Shown here: positions 17,836 to 27,432 of the stretch, piece after piece
How positions within the stretch are numbered: the first letter of the stretch is position 1
Layout of the letters: each line of letters starts with the position of its first letter
From: Bin55 sp965205965
GTDB taxonomy: Bacteria; Pseudomonadota; Gammaproteobacteria; Pseudomonadales; Azotimanducaceae
Direction of reading: 5' to 3'
Assembly (NCBI GenBank): GCA_965205965.1
Contig: CBDBHT010000007.1
Location: 434,001-498,000 of the forward strand
Length of the DNA stretch: 64,000 nucleotides
Made by a program: the position numbers and the translations under genes
The notes under the pieces: model-generated
Told to the model about the DNA's origin: nothing
The model's database searches: none
What the model saw: the letters and a program-made list of their open reading frames with translations, nothing else

Positions 17836-19236
17836 TCACTCGAACCATAATGGAAATTGATAGATGAGTAGGTAGCAAACTCCCGTTATTGAAATGGCTC
17901 CGATGATATTGAGTACGGTACCTTCGCGGACCATCGTTGCGACGGGAAATCTTTCGGTGGAAAAAACAATCAAATTTGGTGGTGTAGCCACTGGTAACAT
18001 GAACGCACAGCTAGCACTCATCGCAGCAGGCACCATAAGCAGTTTCGGGTCAATTGCGGCACCTATCGCCGCCGCAGCTAAAATAGGCATGAGCAAGTTG
18101 GTGGTGGCTGTGTTGCTGGTGGCTTCGGTCAGAAATGTCACCATCAAGCAAACTGTAGCTATTAGTAACAGCGGATGAAGCAGCGAAAGTACCATGAGCT
18201 GGTCACCAAGCATTGAGCTTAGCCCAGATTCAACGAACGCCGTAGCGATACTAATACCTGCTCCGAATAGTATCAGCATACCCCACGGTATTTTGTTGGC
18301 GGTTTGCCAATCAAGTAATCGCCCTCCTTTGCCGTCCGGGACGAGAAACATGACAACGACCGCAAACAACGCAACCATTGCATCGTTTGTTGCAGGTACA
18401 TCCAATAATGCGGTCCACCCGCCGGACGGTTCCTTTCTGAAAATCCATGCAAGAGCGGTTAATCCAAATACCGTAACCGTTCGTCGTTCGCCCTTGGTCC
18501 ATTTTCCGACTTCAGGTATCTCGACAGTACTGCGGTGTGTGAGGTTTCGAGTTAACCAAAGCCACATGATAGGTAGAAAAACGACAACAACAGGCACCCC
18601 CCACGACATCCACGTAAGAAATCCCACATCTTCGCCAAAGGTTTGTTCATAGACGCCACGGAATACAACGTTTGGTGGTGTACCAATAGGCGTTCCGATA
18701 CCACCGAGACTCGCGGCGTGTGCAATGCCGAGTAACAAAGGAACGCCGAGCAACTTGTCCTTCGATTTCTCGAGAACGGCAACTGCTACCGGCAGAAGCA
18801 TCAGCGTTGTGGCAGTATTAGAGATCCACATCGACAAAACGGCGGATGCGACCATGAACCCCAGGACCAAGCGTTTACTACTCGTCCCCCCGAAAAATCG
18901 TACCATTGTCAATGCGAGTCGTCGGTGTGCTCCGCTTTTTTCCATGGCTGTCGAAAGAATGAAACCACCAAGAAGCAAAAGAACGAGGGGGTGACCGTAA
19001 GCGTTCGCAATATCGGTAGCAGTGAGAACGCCTAATAAAGGAAAAATCGTTAACGGCACCAGCGAGGCCACAGGTATGGGTACGGGTTCAAAAATCCACC
19101 AAAGCACGCAGAAGATAGTGATTGAGACGGTTACCGCCGGAGCGAATTCAAATCCGCTCGAAAACATCAAATAGCCTGATGCGCAAGCAAGAAGAGGGCC
19201 CAGCCAGAGTGCTACTGCTCGTATTTGTTCAGTCAT
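17836..19236 (-). CDS. DASS/SLC13-family anion:sodium symporter
   Basis: A 466-residue polytopic membrane protein of the divalent anion:sodium symporter family. It shows the conserved SNTATTLMLLPVAVAV and GGIGTPIGTPPNVVF repeat 1 motif, and TSNTATTNLLMPILAA with PVATPPNLIVF in repeat 2; the SNT motifs bind sodium and the carboxylate in this family. About eleven hydrophobic segments are visible. Typical substrates are C4-dicarboxylates, citrate or sulfate; which one cannot be told. It starts 37 bases from the divergent exonuclease I gene, so the two promoters lie in that short gap. The frame is intact with backbone composition. Confidence 0.92.
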   Translation of the reverse strand: MTEQIRAVALWLGPLLACASGYLMFSSGFEFAPAVTVSITIFCVLWWIFEPVPIPVASLVPLTIFPLLGVLTATDIANAYGHPLVLLLLGGFILSTAMEKSGAHRRLALTMVRFFGGTSSKRLVLGFMVASAVLSMWISNTATTLMLLPVAVAVLEKSKDKLLGVPLLLGIAHAASLGGIGTPIGTPPNVVFRGVYEQTFGEDVGFLTWMSWGVPVVVVFLPIMWLWLTRNLTHRSTVEIPEVGKWTKGERRTVTVFGLTALAWIFRKEPSGGWTALLDVPATNDAMVALFAVVVMFLVPDGKGGRLLDWQTANKIPWGMLILFGAGISIATAFVESGLSSMLGDQLMVLSLLHPLLLIATVCLMVTFLTEATSNTATTNLLMPILAAAAIGAAIDPKLLMVPAAMSASCAFMLPVATPPNLIVFSTERFPVATMVREGTVLNIIGAISITGVCYLLIYQFPLWFE

Positions 19237-19273
19237 TCGTTCGTTCTATGCCTCATGACTTGGGACAAAACTA

Positions 19274-20734
19274 ATGCCGCTTGACGGGGTAGGAACTTTC
19301 TATTGGTACGACCTTGAGACTTCAGGCATCAATCCGGCAAAAGACCGTATTATGCAGTTCGCTGGGCAAAGGACGGATAAAGACCTGAATCCAGTCGGCA
19401 AACCTCTTGTTACGTACGTGCAGCTACCACCGGAAGTCCTGCCAAACCCTGACTCTTGTTTGATTACCGGCATCACTCCCCAAATGACACACCGTGAAGG
19501 ATTAAGCGAGTGGGAAGCCCTTCATAGGATTCATCAAGAATTTGAGCATCCTCAAACGACGATCATAGGTTTTAACAATATTTCGTTTGATGACGAATTC
19601 ATCCGCTACGGATTGTACCGAAATTTATTTGACCCATACCGATGGTCGTATGCTCGGGGCAATTCCAGATCAGATTTGTTACCAGTCGTATGGTTAACAC
19701 GCGCACTAAGACCTGATGGTATTAGTTGGCCGGCTATGGATGGATTACCGGTTTATCGGCTTGAAGTAATCGCGGCTGAAAACGGTCTGCGACATAACCG
19801 AAGTCACGATGCTGGTTCAGACGTAGAAGCTACGATCGGCCTCGCCCAGCTGATTAAAAAAGCGCAGCCCAAGCTTTGGGCGTACGCTCAGATCGCGCGA
19901 CAACGTGCTCGCCTAAGGGACATGCTGGACCCAGCGAAACGAACGCCAGTTCTACATGTGTCCTACCATTATTCAAACGAACGGTTCTGTATCGCGCCGA
20001 TAGTACCCATTGCTGCTCACCCGAGTATTACTTCACGTATTATCGTTGTCAATCTACTCGGCAATATTTCAGCCTTGGAGTCAGGGAGCGCAGACGAAAT
20101 TCGTCGGCTTTTTTACACTCCAGCATCCGAACTCGACGATCCGCACAATCGACCACCACTCTCTTGGGTCGCTGATAACAAGGCGGATTTGCTCGCTCCG
20201 ATATCCACGTTAGATACGCGGTCGTCAAAGCACTTGCAATTTGACCAGTCGGTGGTGAATGAATCTTTGCAACGAGTGCTACGTATCCGTCATCTTGAGA
20301 ATCTTGTTCGTGAAGTATTTAGGGATGATCGTGAATTTAGTTCTTTGACAGTGGCGGAAGAGGCCCTGTATGATGGCTTTATCCCCGGTACGGACCAAAG
20401 ACAGTGTAATAAAGTACAGAATTCTTTGAGACGTAACAGAATTTGGGGAAATATTGAATTTGAAGACTCGCGTTGCAGCGATCTCGCTCAGCGACTGAAG
20501 GTGCGACTTTTTCCAGAGCAAGTGACGGATTCGGAGATGGCAGAATTTCAGCAATTCGTGAAACAACGTCTCAGCTCGGATATTTTTGATCTTGTGGGAT
20601 ACATTTGCGAGATCAAGGTAAGGCTATCTCAGGAAAGCAATAATCGCGATCGTGAGATGTTACAATCGTTAAAAGATTATGCCGAGCAGCTGGGTAGAGG
20701 CTATGGAATCCCCGATTGCATTGAGTTACGTTGA
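19274..20734 (+). CDS. sbcB: Exodeoxyribonuclease I
   Basis: A 3'-to-5' single-strand DNA exonuclease that trims ends in repair and recombination; 486 residues, close to E. coli SbcB (475). The DEDD exonuclease fold is complete: FYWYDLETSGINPAKDRIMQFAGQR (first Asp and Glu, split here as FYWYDLETSGI then NPAKDRIMQFAGQR), GFNNISFDDEFIRYGLYRN (second Asp), and NRSHDAGSDVEATIGLAQL (His and Asp). The middle SH3-like and C-terminal helical domains are recognisable from RIVVNL-like IIVVNLLGNI onward. SbcB is largely confined to gammaproteobacteria, which supports the taxonomic guess. Divergent from the DASS gene; followed by a MITE and IS630 debris. Confidence 0.93.
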   Translation: MPLDGVGTFYWYDLETSGINPAKDRIMQFAGQRTDKDLNPVGKPLVTYVQLPPEVLPNPDSCLITGITPQMTHREGLSEWEALHRIHQEFEHPQTTIIGFNNISFDDEFIRYGLYRNLFDPYRWSYARGNSRSDLLPVVWLTRALRPDGISWPAMDGLPVYRLEVIAAENGLRHNRSHDAGSDVEATIGLAQLIKKAQPKLWAYAQIARQRARLRDMLDPAKRTPVLHVSYHYSNERFCIAPIVPIAAHPSITSRIIVVNLLGNISALESGSADEIRRLFYTPASELDDPHNRPPLSWVADNKADLLAPISTLDTRSSKHLQFDQSVVNESLQRVLRIRHLENLVREVFRDDREFSSLTVAEEALYDGFIPGTDQRQCNKVQNSLRRNRIWGNIEFEDSRCSDLAQRLKVRLFPEQVTDSEMAEFQQFVKQRLSSDIFDLVGYICEIKVRLSQESNNRDREMLQSLKDYAEQLGRGYGIPDCIELR

Positions 20735-20847
20735 ATTGCACGACGTGGATGCATGCTTCGGTATTAATTATTTTTGCGAAATCTTGGGACTAGGGGTTTC
20801 TTTCAAGTAAAGCACCGAGATCGTTGGTAGAAATGGTGGTGAAAGAC

Positions 20848-21062
20848 CAGTAATTTCCAGTGAGAAAATGTCTGGATACTGGCAGTGTGTTCAAAAGATG
20901 GGTGAGCATTTCTTTGATTGAACTAAATTTTTTCACTCCAGTTTGATGACGTGCCCCAATTTATACAGCCCGGAAAATGACAAAAGTTCGCGAAAACCAT
21001 GGGACGGAAACAACCGAAAGTCCTATTAAAACCAGCAGTTCACAACTCGCTGGAAATTACTG
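20848..21062. mobile_element. Family C MITE, copy 1
   Basis: 215 bp, from CAGTAATTTCCAGTGAG to CTCGCTGGAAATTACTG, a 17 bp inverted repeat with one mismatch. It joins the IS630 remnant at its right edge. The flanks do not match each other, so part of the IS630 copy was deleted next to it. Other copies are at 34129-34343, 60297-60510 and a truncated one from 40067. Confidence 0.85.
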
Positions 21063-21587
21063 GTTCGCACCTACTGGAAGGTGGGCGCGACGTGTGGAAG
21101 TGACGGAGCGGTGCACGAAAATTGACTGGGCACAGCAGATCCAACGACTGGTGGACGAGGACTACCCGGATAAGCGTAGCATGCTGGCCATGGACAACTC
21201 TTGAACACGCATGTTCCGGCTTCGCTCTACGAGGTGTTCGAACCGGCCGAGGCGCGGGGGCGCATCGCCGAGCGTCTGGAGATCCACTACACGCCCAAGC
21301 ACGGCAGCTGGACACCTCCATTTACTCGAGGCAAGTGGAGGTGGACAATCCTTATATCATTAAAAATCATATACTTATATCGGGAATGATTCGTTAAAAC
21401 GGCAATAAATAGAGGTTCCCAGCTGGCTGAGCATGGCCGAGATTGAGATCCGTGCGATGGTCGGCCCATGCCTGAACCATCGTCTGCCCGACCACGAAGC
21501 CGTGCGAGTGAACTGGCGATTCACGACCGCCGACGCGTGGATCAAATTGAAATCACTTTACAAGTCAATACAAGGGTGATATCCTAC
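21063..21587 (+). pseudogene. IS630-family transposase remnant (C-terminal half)
   Basis: From FAPTGRWARRVEVTERCTKI onward it parallels the copy at 50.7-51.2 kb: DWAQQIQRLVDEDYPDKR, a broken MDNS (normally MDNLNTH, frameshifted), EPAEARGRIAERLEIHYTPK and then, after a MITE, the WLSMAEIEI-like end. The N-terminal half is missing. The right end, GATATCCTAC, is followed by TA, the normal IS630 target; that TA lies in the TAG stop codon of the RND gene on the other strand. Non-functional. Confidence 0.8.
21310..21420. mobile_element. Family B MITE in the IS630 remnant
   Basis: 111 bp from GGACACCTCCATTTAC to AATAAATAGAGGTTCCC, with a 4 bp duplication AGCT at 21306-21309 and 21421-21424. The undisrupted sequence GGCAGCTGGCTG exists at 50.97 kb, which confirms the insertion point. 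Confidence 0.8.
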
Positions 21588-24500
21588 TAGTTTTGATCCG
21601 CAACGACATAACTAGATAGTCTGAAACTTGACTTCGTGATTTCTACCATCCTCAAGACGGCAGGTAGAAATAAAAGCAGGCCGAAGCTCGCGAACAAAAG
21701 CCCACCGATCATGCTTATTACCATAGGCACTAAAAAAAACATTGTTTCATGCTTATCGAAGAGTAGAGGTAATAATGCAATCACGGTAGTGATGGTTGTG
21801 ACAAAAATCGCTCGAGCTCGAAGTCTAGTAGCCTCAATTATCGCATCAGCGTTGTTTATTTCTGGATGTTCTTTGCGCATAAGGTTGTACCGGTCCATTA
21901 AGACAAGGGTATCATTGATGACAACTCCAGCTACAGCTACTATGCCCATAATAGACACGTTTGTTAGGTTGTATCCTAAAATAAAATGCATAAGTATTGA
22001 TCCGACAACAGCCATTGGAACGCCTGCAAGTGCCAACAATGGCTGTGAAAAACTTTTCAATAAGATGGCGATTAGGACATAAATTAAAAGAAGTGAGATT
22101 GGAAATGTAATTTTTAGAGTATTGGCTAATTTTTCATTATCGATCGAAATATCATGATATTGAAATTCAAGGCCAGGGTATTGAGCAAGTATGGAAGGCA
22201 GCATTTCCCTGTCTATCAGTTGTGCCATTTCACGTGAACTGGTTTGCGCCATGTCGTAAAAAGCTGAAATAGTAGCTGCGCGAACTCCGTTAATGCGAAC
22301 TTTTTGTGCTAGGTCTTGCGATTGTGTAATATCTACGACCGTCGAAAAGGGTACTTGAGTGCCATTAGGTAGATCGATTCGTTCATTGAATAGATCAAAT
22401 TGACTTGTACGTCGGTCAAAGGGATATCGTACTACAACTAAAATTTCATCTCGGCCACGGAGAATTCGCTGAACTTCAGCACCGTGAAAAGAATTACGAA
22501 GCTGGCTAGCTAAATTGCTAGATGTCAAACCTGCAGCATACCCAGATTCATTGAGTCGAATCTCAAATCTTTTTTTACCTAATTCGAGGGAATCTCGAAT
22601 TTCGTAAACGAAACCACTTTCAATGAGTCGTCGTTTTAGCTCATTTGTGGCGGCTATGAGAAGGTCCTCGTTTGAATGCAAGAGTGCGTAGCCAACACGC
22701 GGTGCGGCCTGTTGAGAGGTTGTTGGGAATGCTATTTTTTCCGCGCCAGGTAGTACATCGATACTAGTTAGCCAAACATGTTTGAACTCTTCTACCGTAA
22801 CGGTTCGCCGCGGCATGGTGTGGAGTTTCAGTTGAATTGAAGCCAAGTTGGGTGATGGTACAGTGTCTTGACCTCCCGTTAGGCTTTCGACGACCTTGTG
22901 CCTACCAATGAGTACATTAACGGAATCAACAGCCGTATAGCCAGTTTTCTCATTAGCCGTGTGGGCTGCTTTTACTATTTGTTCTGTCGCAACGAGAGTT
23001 TCGTTGAATCGAGTGCCTATTGGCATTGTTAGATCAAGCTGAATCTGTGTTGTATCCAGCATATTAGGCATAGCATTGAATTTAACAACGTTAGTTGCTA
23101 CTAGAGTCACCGCGAGTACTACCAAGCAGATGACAGTTAACAAAGGTATCAGTGGGTTGTGAGCTGAAGCCGTTATCCAAGGTAGCAGCTTGTGGTTGAT
23201 AAACGATTGAAATGCGCTGCTTGCAGTTTTCTGGATTTTTGTAATCGGCCAACGACTCCAAGTATGGCTTCCTGATAAGTGCGCTGGAAGGATAAAAAAT
23301 GCTTCAATGATTGAAAGGGCAAGGGCTACAATAACGACAAATGGTAGCCAGCTGAACATTTGACCTAAGGCACCATCTAACGGTATCAATGCACTAAAAG
23401 TGACCATGGTCGTGAGAGCCCCAATGATCACCGGCCCCATGACTAATCGTGCACCCATTGTCGCGGCTTCCCATCCAGTTTTACCAAGTTCTCGTTGAGT
23501 GGCGATGTTCTCACCGACTATGATGGCGTCATCTACGACGATACCAATAATCAAGAAGAAACCGAAAACCACCATTACGTTTGTAGTCATGCCCATGAGA
23601 TCAAAGAAGATAAAAGAGCCGATTATTGTTACGGGTATACCTAACGTCACCCAGAATGCGACACGGAGGTCAAAAAGGAGTAGCAAGGTAAGGAAAACCA
23701 AGGCGCATCCTACTATTGCATTGTCTGAAATTAATTTCAGACGATTCTTGATAATCCATGTTTCATCAGACCAAATGAATAGCTCAAACTGGTCCGGTGT
23801 TTGATACGTAGTGAGAAACTCTTTTACTTCATTGGCAACGATATGCGGGGCGGTGCCCAGCGCAGCACTAACCTGTATAAATATAGCGGAAGTACCACCA
23901 ACCGTATTGAGTATTGGTTCCTCGACAAAACTGTCGCGAATTCTGGCGACATCTCCAAGACGGATGATCGAACCGTCCGGTTGCCCGAGAATTACGATGT
24001 CGTTAAAATCCCTGCCTCGAACTTTCTTTTCAAGCGTACTTAGGATAATATATCCCGAATCGGTGCGAATTTCGCCTCCCGTTAAATTGATGGAAGATTG
24101 TTGTATCAACCTCACCACTTCTTCAACGGTTAGTCTGTAACTACGTAATCTCTCTTCATTTATTTCAATCTGAATTTCGCGATCTCGCGTACCTACTAAA
24201 TCCACAATTGAGATATTAGGCAGTGCCATGAGTTCTTCTCGTAGCATTTCGGCATGCTTCCGAAGCTCATCTTCACCGGTGTTTTCCGAACGCAACGCAA
24301 GAGTAATCACGCTTCGAATGATCTCAGTGCGTAAAACTTCCGGTTGATCCGCGTCCCGGGGCGGGAAGTTCTCTATGCTGCCTACGGCAGTTCTAACAGC
24401 CTCAAGAACATCTATTGCGTTTGCGAATTGTCTCAGCTCAATAATGACTGCGCCTGAACCCTCAGTAGCCGTGGACACGACTCTCTCTATACCAGAGATT

Positions 24501-24754
24501 CCAGTTAAACTCTCCTCTATTCTTCGTGTTATCTCCTTTTCAACTTCCTCCGGTGTTGCTCCTGAATAAGGCACCGTGACTGAAATCGTGCGCGGGTCAA
24601 AAGAGGGGAACCTCTCCAGAGTTGTATTGAAAAAAGAAAGCGACCCCAATACCAGTAGAAGGACCATGATCGCATTGGCTGCTATGTGGTTACGGGTAAA
24701 ATAGGTAAGCAGTTTTGTAGTAGGATTATCTCCCAATTTTCTGATTTCACTCAT
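21587..24754 (-). CDS. RND efflux transporter permease subunit (copy 1)
   Basis: A 1055-residue inner-membrane permease of the AcrB/HAE1-type resistance-nodulation-division family, which exports compounds using the proton gradient together with a membrane fusion protein and an outer-membrane channel. The N-terminal helix (NHIAANAIMVLLLVLG), the VTVPYSGATPEEVEKEI porter block, the TM4 proton relay GIVVDDAIIVGENI with its two Asp, and the second-half repeat around MGIVAVAGVVINDTLVLMDR are all present. It starts with ATG at 24754. It has no fusion-protein gene on its own side; the only one here is divergent, 1.5 kb away. The stop codon is the target of the adjoining IS630 insertion. Substrate unknown. 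Confidence 0.93.
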   Translation of the reverse strand: MSEIRKLGDNPTTKLLTYFTRNHIAANAIMVLLLVLGSLSFFNTTLERFPSFDPRTISVTVPYSGATPEEVEKEITRRIEESLTGISGIERVVSTATEGSGAVIIELRQFANAIDVLEAVRTAVGSIENFPPRDADQPEVLRTEIIRSVITLALRSENTGEDELRKHAEMLREELMALPNISIVDLVGTRDREIQIEINEERLRSYRLTVEEVVRLIQQSSINLTGGEIRTDSGYIILSTLEKKVRGRDFNDIVILGQPDGSIIRLGDVARIRDSFVEEPILNTVGGTSAIFIQVSAALGTAPHIVANEVKEFLTTYQTPDQFELFIWSDETWIIKNRLKLISDNAIVGCALVFLTLLLLFDLRVAFWVTLGIPVTIIGSFIFFDLMGMTTNVMVVFGFFLIIGIVVDDAIIVGENIATQRELGKTGWEAATMGARLVMGPVIIGALTTMVTFSALIPLDGALGQMFSWLPFVVIVALALSIIEAFFILPAHLSGSHTWSRWPITKIQKTASSAFQSFINHKLLPWITASAHNPLIPLLTVICLVVLAVTLVATNVVKFNAMPNMLDTTQIQLDLTMPIGTRFNETLVATEQIVKAAHTANEKTGYTAVDSVNVLIGRHKVVESLTGGQDTVPSPNLASIQLKLHTMPRRTVTVEEFKHVWLTSIDVLPGAEKIAFPTTSQQAAPRVGYALLHSNEDLLIAATNELKRRLIESGFVYEIRDSLELGKKRFEIRLNESGYAAGLTSSNLASQLRNSFHGAEVQRILRGRDEILVVVRYPFDRRTSQFDLFNERIDLPNGTQVPFSTVVDITQSQDLAQKVRINGVRAATISAFYDMAQTSSREMAQLIDREMLPSILAQYPGLEFQYHDISIDNEKLANTLKITFPISLLLIYVLIAILLKSFSQPLLALAGVPMAVVGSILMHFILGYNLTNVSIMGIVAVAGVVINDTLVLMDRYNLMRKEHPEINNADAIIEATRLRARAIFVTTITTVIALLPLLFDKHETMFFLVPMVISMIGGLLFASFGLLLFLPAVLRMVEITKSSFRLSSYVVADQN

Positions 24755-26241
24755 TGGTTTTTTTGACCCAAATCGTTTGATTACAAAATCTTTTGTACTT
24801 TGGTCACGGGTACGTGTATATCATGGTGTTCCCATCTGGGTGAAATCCATCCTATCCATTACTGATAATAATGTATAGATAGTCTATGAATCAAGTCGAT
24901 TGTGTAATAGACACTTTGATCCATCATAGGGAACCCGTACTGTGAGAGGTATGGACGAATTTAAGATGCATTGGTGCAAACTACCACATCACTCTAAATT
25001 TTCTATTTTCTTTCATATAACTCGTATAAATGCCTATGACCCTGTGGCATGTGGTTTCATCCTATCAAGCAACAGATTGTGTACCGCAGCTTGAGGTATT
25101 TGACGGTTGCACCATATACTGCATGTGATGGCACTTCAGAATCCAAGCTTGGCTACGCAGGTCTGCCGAGCTTGGGAAAACATTTTGCCAGTAGTCGTTG
25201 ACTATGACATTCAGACAAGATTTTCTCTTCCGAAACGAACGGTCACGTCAGAGTATCCATCATTTCCTGGTCCTGGTCTGTGCCGAGTTCCGTCCTGCCA
25301 ACCCTGACCTGACGGTCGCATCTGGAAATCTCTATTAACCCACAGACTTGTTATTATCTGAAAGGTATAATTATTAAAAATCAAATACTTATATAGGGCA
25401 CCTCTATTTAATCTGCAATCCTTCCACTATCCGAAATAATAATCTTTAAAAATCAAATAGTTACATATAGCATGATTCGCCAAAACAGCAATAAATAGAG
25501 GTGCCCTATAGGGAATGATTTGGCAAAATAGCAATAAATAGAGGTGTCCATCTATGCCAGCCTGTAATAAGATCATAAGCATGATTCGTATAATGTGTTG
25601 GGTCATTTAAACGGGTTACTATCTGTCTAAAAGCGTTGGTAGTGGTATTGCTGTGAATGCTTTGCTTCCCGACTACTAGCTGGAGAGTATCTTGAATCTA
25701 GAGTAAAATCGCTAAGAAAATACAAATAAGTGGTACTCTCAAAATTTCTACGGCGGTTACTCTCCTAGTTAAGCTTAAGCCATGATTGGGTTTAACCTGT
25801 AGTTACTTACCAGAGCATAGGCAGCATGACGCACTCAACAGAACTCACAGAAACCTATTTACACAGAGCAGTGCTATGTGTCTGGTCACGTATATAACGT
25901 TTTGGTCTATGCCAAAGTATTTTCATGAGCCACGATCAAAAGTGAAAGAAAGGATACGTGTAGATACATGTATTACGTGTACATAGATGTGCATCTATAC
26001 TATTTTGATACTAATGGCCTTTCCATAAGTGCATTCGATTCACTATGCTGAACTTGATATTGAGGTTAGATTTGAAATGCGAGAATCGATCTTCCGTTTG
26101 ATTGATGGTGCCGAATACTACGAATACTAGTTGAACTTTTATTTTATTAGAAATTAGCTGAAGTTCTCTACTCTGAGGTCTGACTAGCTGCACTTGCACT
26201 TTTGTACTCTAACTTGAACTTGAAAAAGGAGTGATGTTTTT
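24755..26241. other. Long divergent intergenic region with nested MITEs
   Basis: Almost 1.5 kb with only short frames. It must hold the promoters of the two divergent efflux transcription units. Two family B MITEs lie at 25324-25549. AAAAAGGAG at 26224-26232 is the binding site for the fusion-protein gene. A fusion-protein gene belonging to the left permease might have decayed here, but I could not recognise one. Confidence 0.5.
25324..25549. mobile_element. Two family B MITEs, one inside the other
   Basis: The inner copy (25396-25506, 111 bp, GGGCACCTCTATTTA to its inverted repeat) is flanked by TATA on both sides. Joining the flanks restores an outer copy that runs from about GGAAATCTCTATTAA at 25324 to AATAAATAGAGGTGTCC at 25549. 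The outer left end is degenerate. Confidence 0.65.
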
Positions 26242-27405
26242 ATGGGAGATTCGGATTTGCAACAAGAAAAAACCGCTAGTTCACGGTGGCCAGGCTTTGT
26301 CCAGATCGGGACTATCTTCATTGTTATCTGTGTGGTGATCTTTTTTGCCCGTGCACCAGAAAGAGAATATGTAGATACCGTTGGCCAGAGTAGTCAAATT
26401 TCGATTGTACCAACGGCTACCGTCATACAGCCGACTGAGACAACCGCCGCACACAAGCTGGCTCTTACGGGAACCGTGATAACGTTGGGTACCGTTAGTA
26501 TGCAGACTGAAGCATCCGGAGAAGTTGTATGGGTTTCGGAGAAACTAAGGACTGGTGGATCTTTTACGGCCAACGAGCCTCTGTTGCAGATTGATAAGAC
26601 CGACTATGAGCTGGTACTTAACTCGGCTAGAATTCATTTACGGGCGGCTCAGGCTTATCTGTTAAAGAAGCAGCACAAAGGACAGTATAGGGCCGCTGAA
26701 TTCAAACGGACAAGGCCTGGCGTTGCCGTTCCACCTTGGGTATCTCGAGATGCAGATATTGAGAGGGCCAAGGCGCGGGTGGAGCATGCTAAGGACGCTA
26801 TAGCGCGTGCTGGGCTAGGCTTAAAGCGAACTACCTTCTCACTACCATTTGATGGGTACGTGGTACTATCCAATATATCTGTGGGACAAATGGTTACGAA
26901 GTCAGGGCTACCTATTGGCTCTGCTTTTCCTAAGAACCAACTTCAGGTACAGGCTCAGATATCTACTTTAGACCTGAACTCATTAAGTCCCGCCATAGGA
27001 CGAAGTGCGGTAGTGCGTGCAGATGGTCTGACATATAAGGCGGAAGTCGAGCGCGTTTCTCAAACGGTAGATATAGCAACACGTTTGGCGAGTTTGTTCC
27101 TTAGCATTTCGGACCAAGAGAGCGCACTACTGTTACCTCGACCAGGTGCATTTGTAGATGTTGTTGTCGAGGGCCCCGTACATGAAAATATTTTTGTGCT
27201 GCCTGAAGGGGTTACACAAATTAACGGTAGCGTATGGCTGGTAGATGACGGCAGGCTGCAAAGATTGACGCCAACTTCATTGGGATATACTGATGATGGA
27301 TGGCTAGTCAAGTCTTTTGGCACAAAACAAGGCGTAGTGATCGGGCAAGTTTCAGGTGCCCGTCTAGGCTTAGCGGTATCACCCATTGACGCCCCCAAAG
27401 ACTAA
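26242..27405 (+). CDS. RND efflux membrane fusion protein (periplasmic adaptor)
   Basis: A 387-residue HlyD/AcrA-type adaptor that links the inner-membrane permease to an outer-membrane channel. It has an N-terminal membrane anchor (FVQIGTIFIVICVVIFFA, residues about 20-37) rather than a lipobox, then a barrel-sandwich/lipoyl half (SGEVVWVSEKLRTGG, LLQIDKTDYELVLNSA), a short alpha-hairpin interrupted by the unusual segment RTRPGVAVPPWVSR, the second lipoyl half (LPFDGYVVLSNISVGQMV) and a C-terminal beta domain. ATG at 26242 follows a good ribosome binding site (AAAGGAG). The permease gene follows after 27 bases, so they are an operon. Intact. Confidence 0.9.
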   Translation: MGDSDLQQEKTASSRWPGFVQIGTIFIVICVVIFFARAPEREYVDTVGQSSQISIVPTATVIQPTETTAAHKLALTGTVITLGTVSMQTEASGEVVWVSEKLRTGGSFTANEPLLQIDKTDYELVLNSARIHLRAAQAYLLKKQHKGQYRAAEFKRTRPGVAVPPWVSRDADIERAKARVEHAKDAIARAGLGLKRTTFSLPFDGYVVLSNISVGQMVTKSGLPIGSAFPKNQLQVQAQISTLDLNSLSPAIGRSAVVRADGLTYKAEVERVSQTVDIATRLASLFLSISDQESALLLPRPGAFVDVVVEGPVHENIFVLPEGVTQINGSVWLVDDGRLQRLTPTSLGYTDDGWLVKSFGTKQGVVIGQVSGARLGLAVSPIDAPKD

Positions 27406-27432
27406 TTCAGAGTATAACTTAAGGTATCGCTG

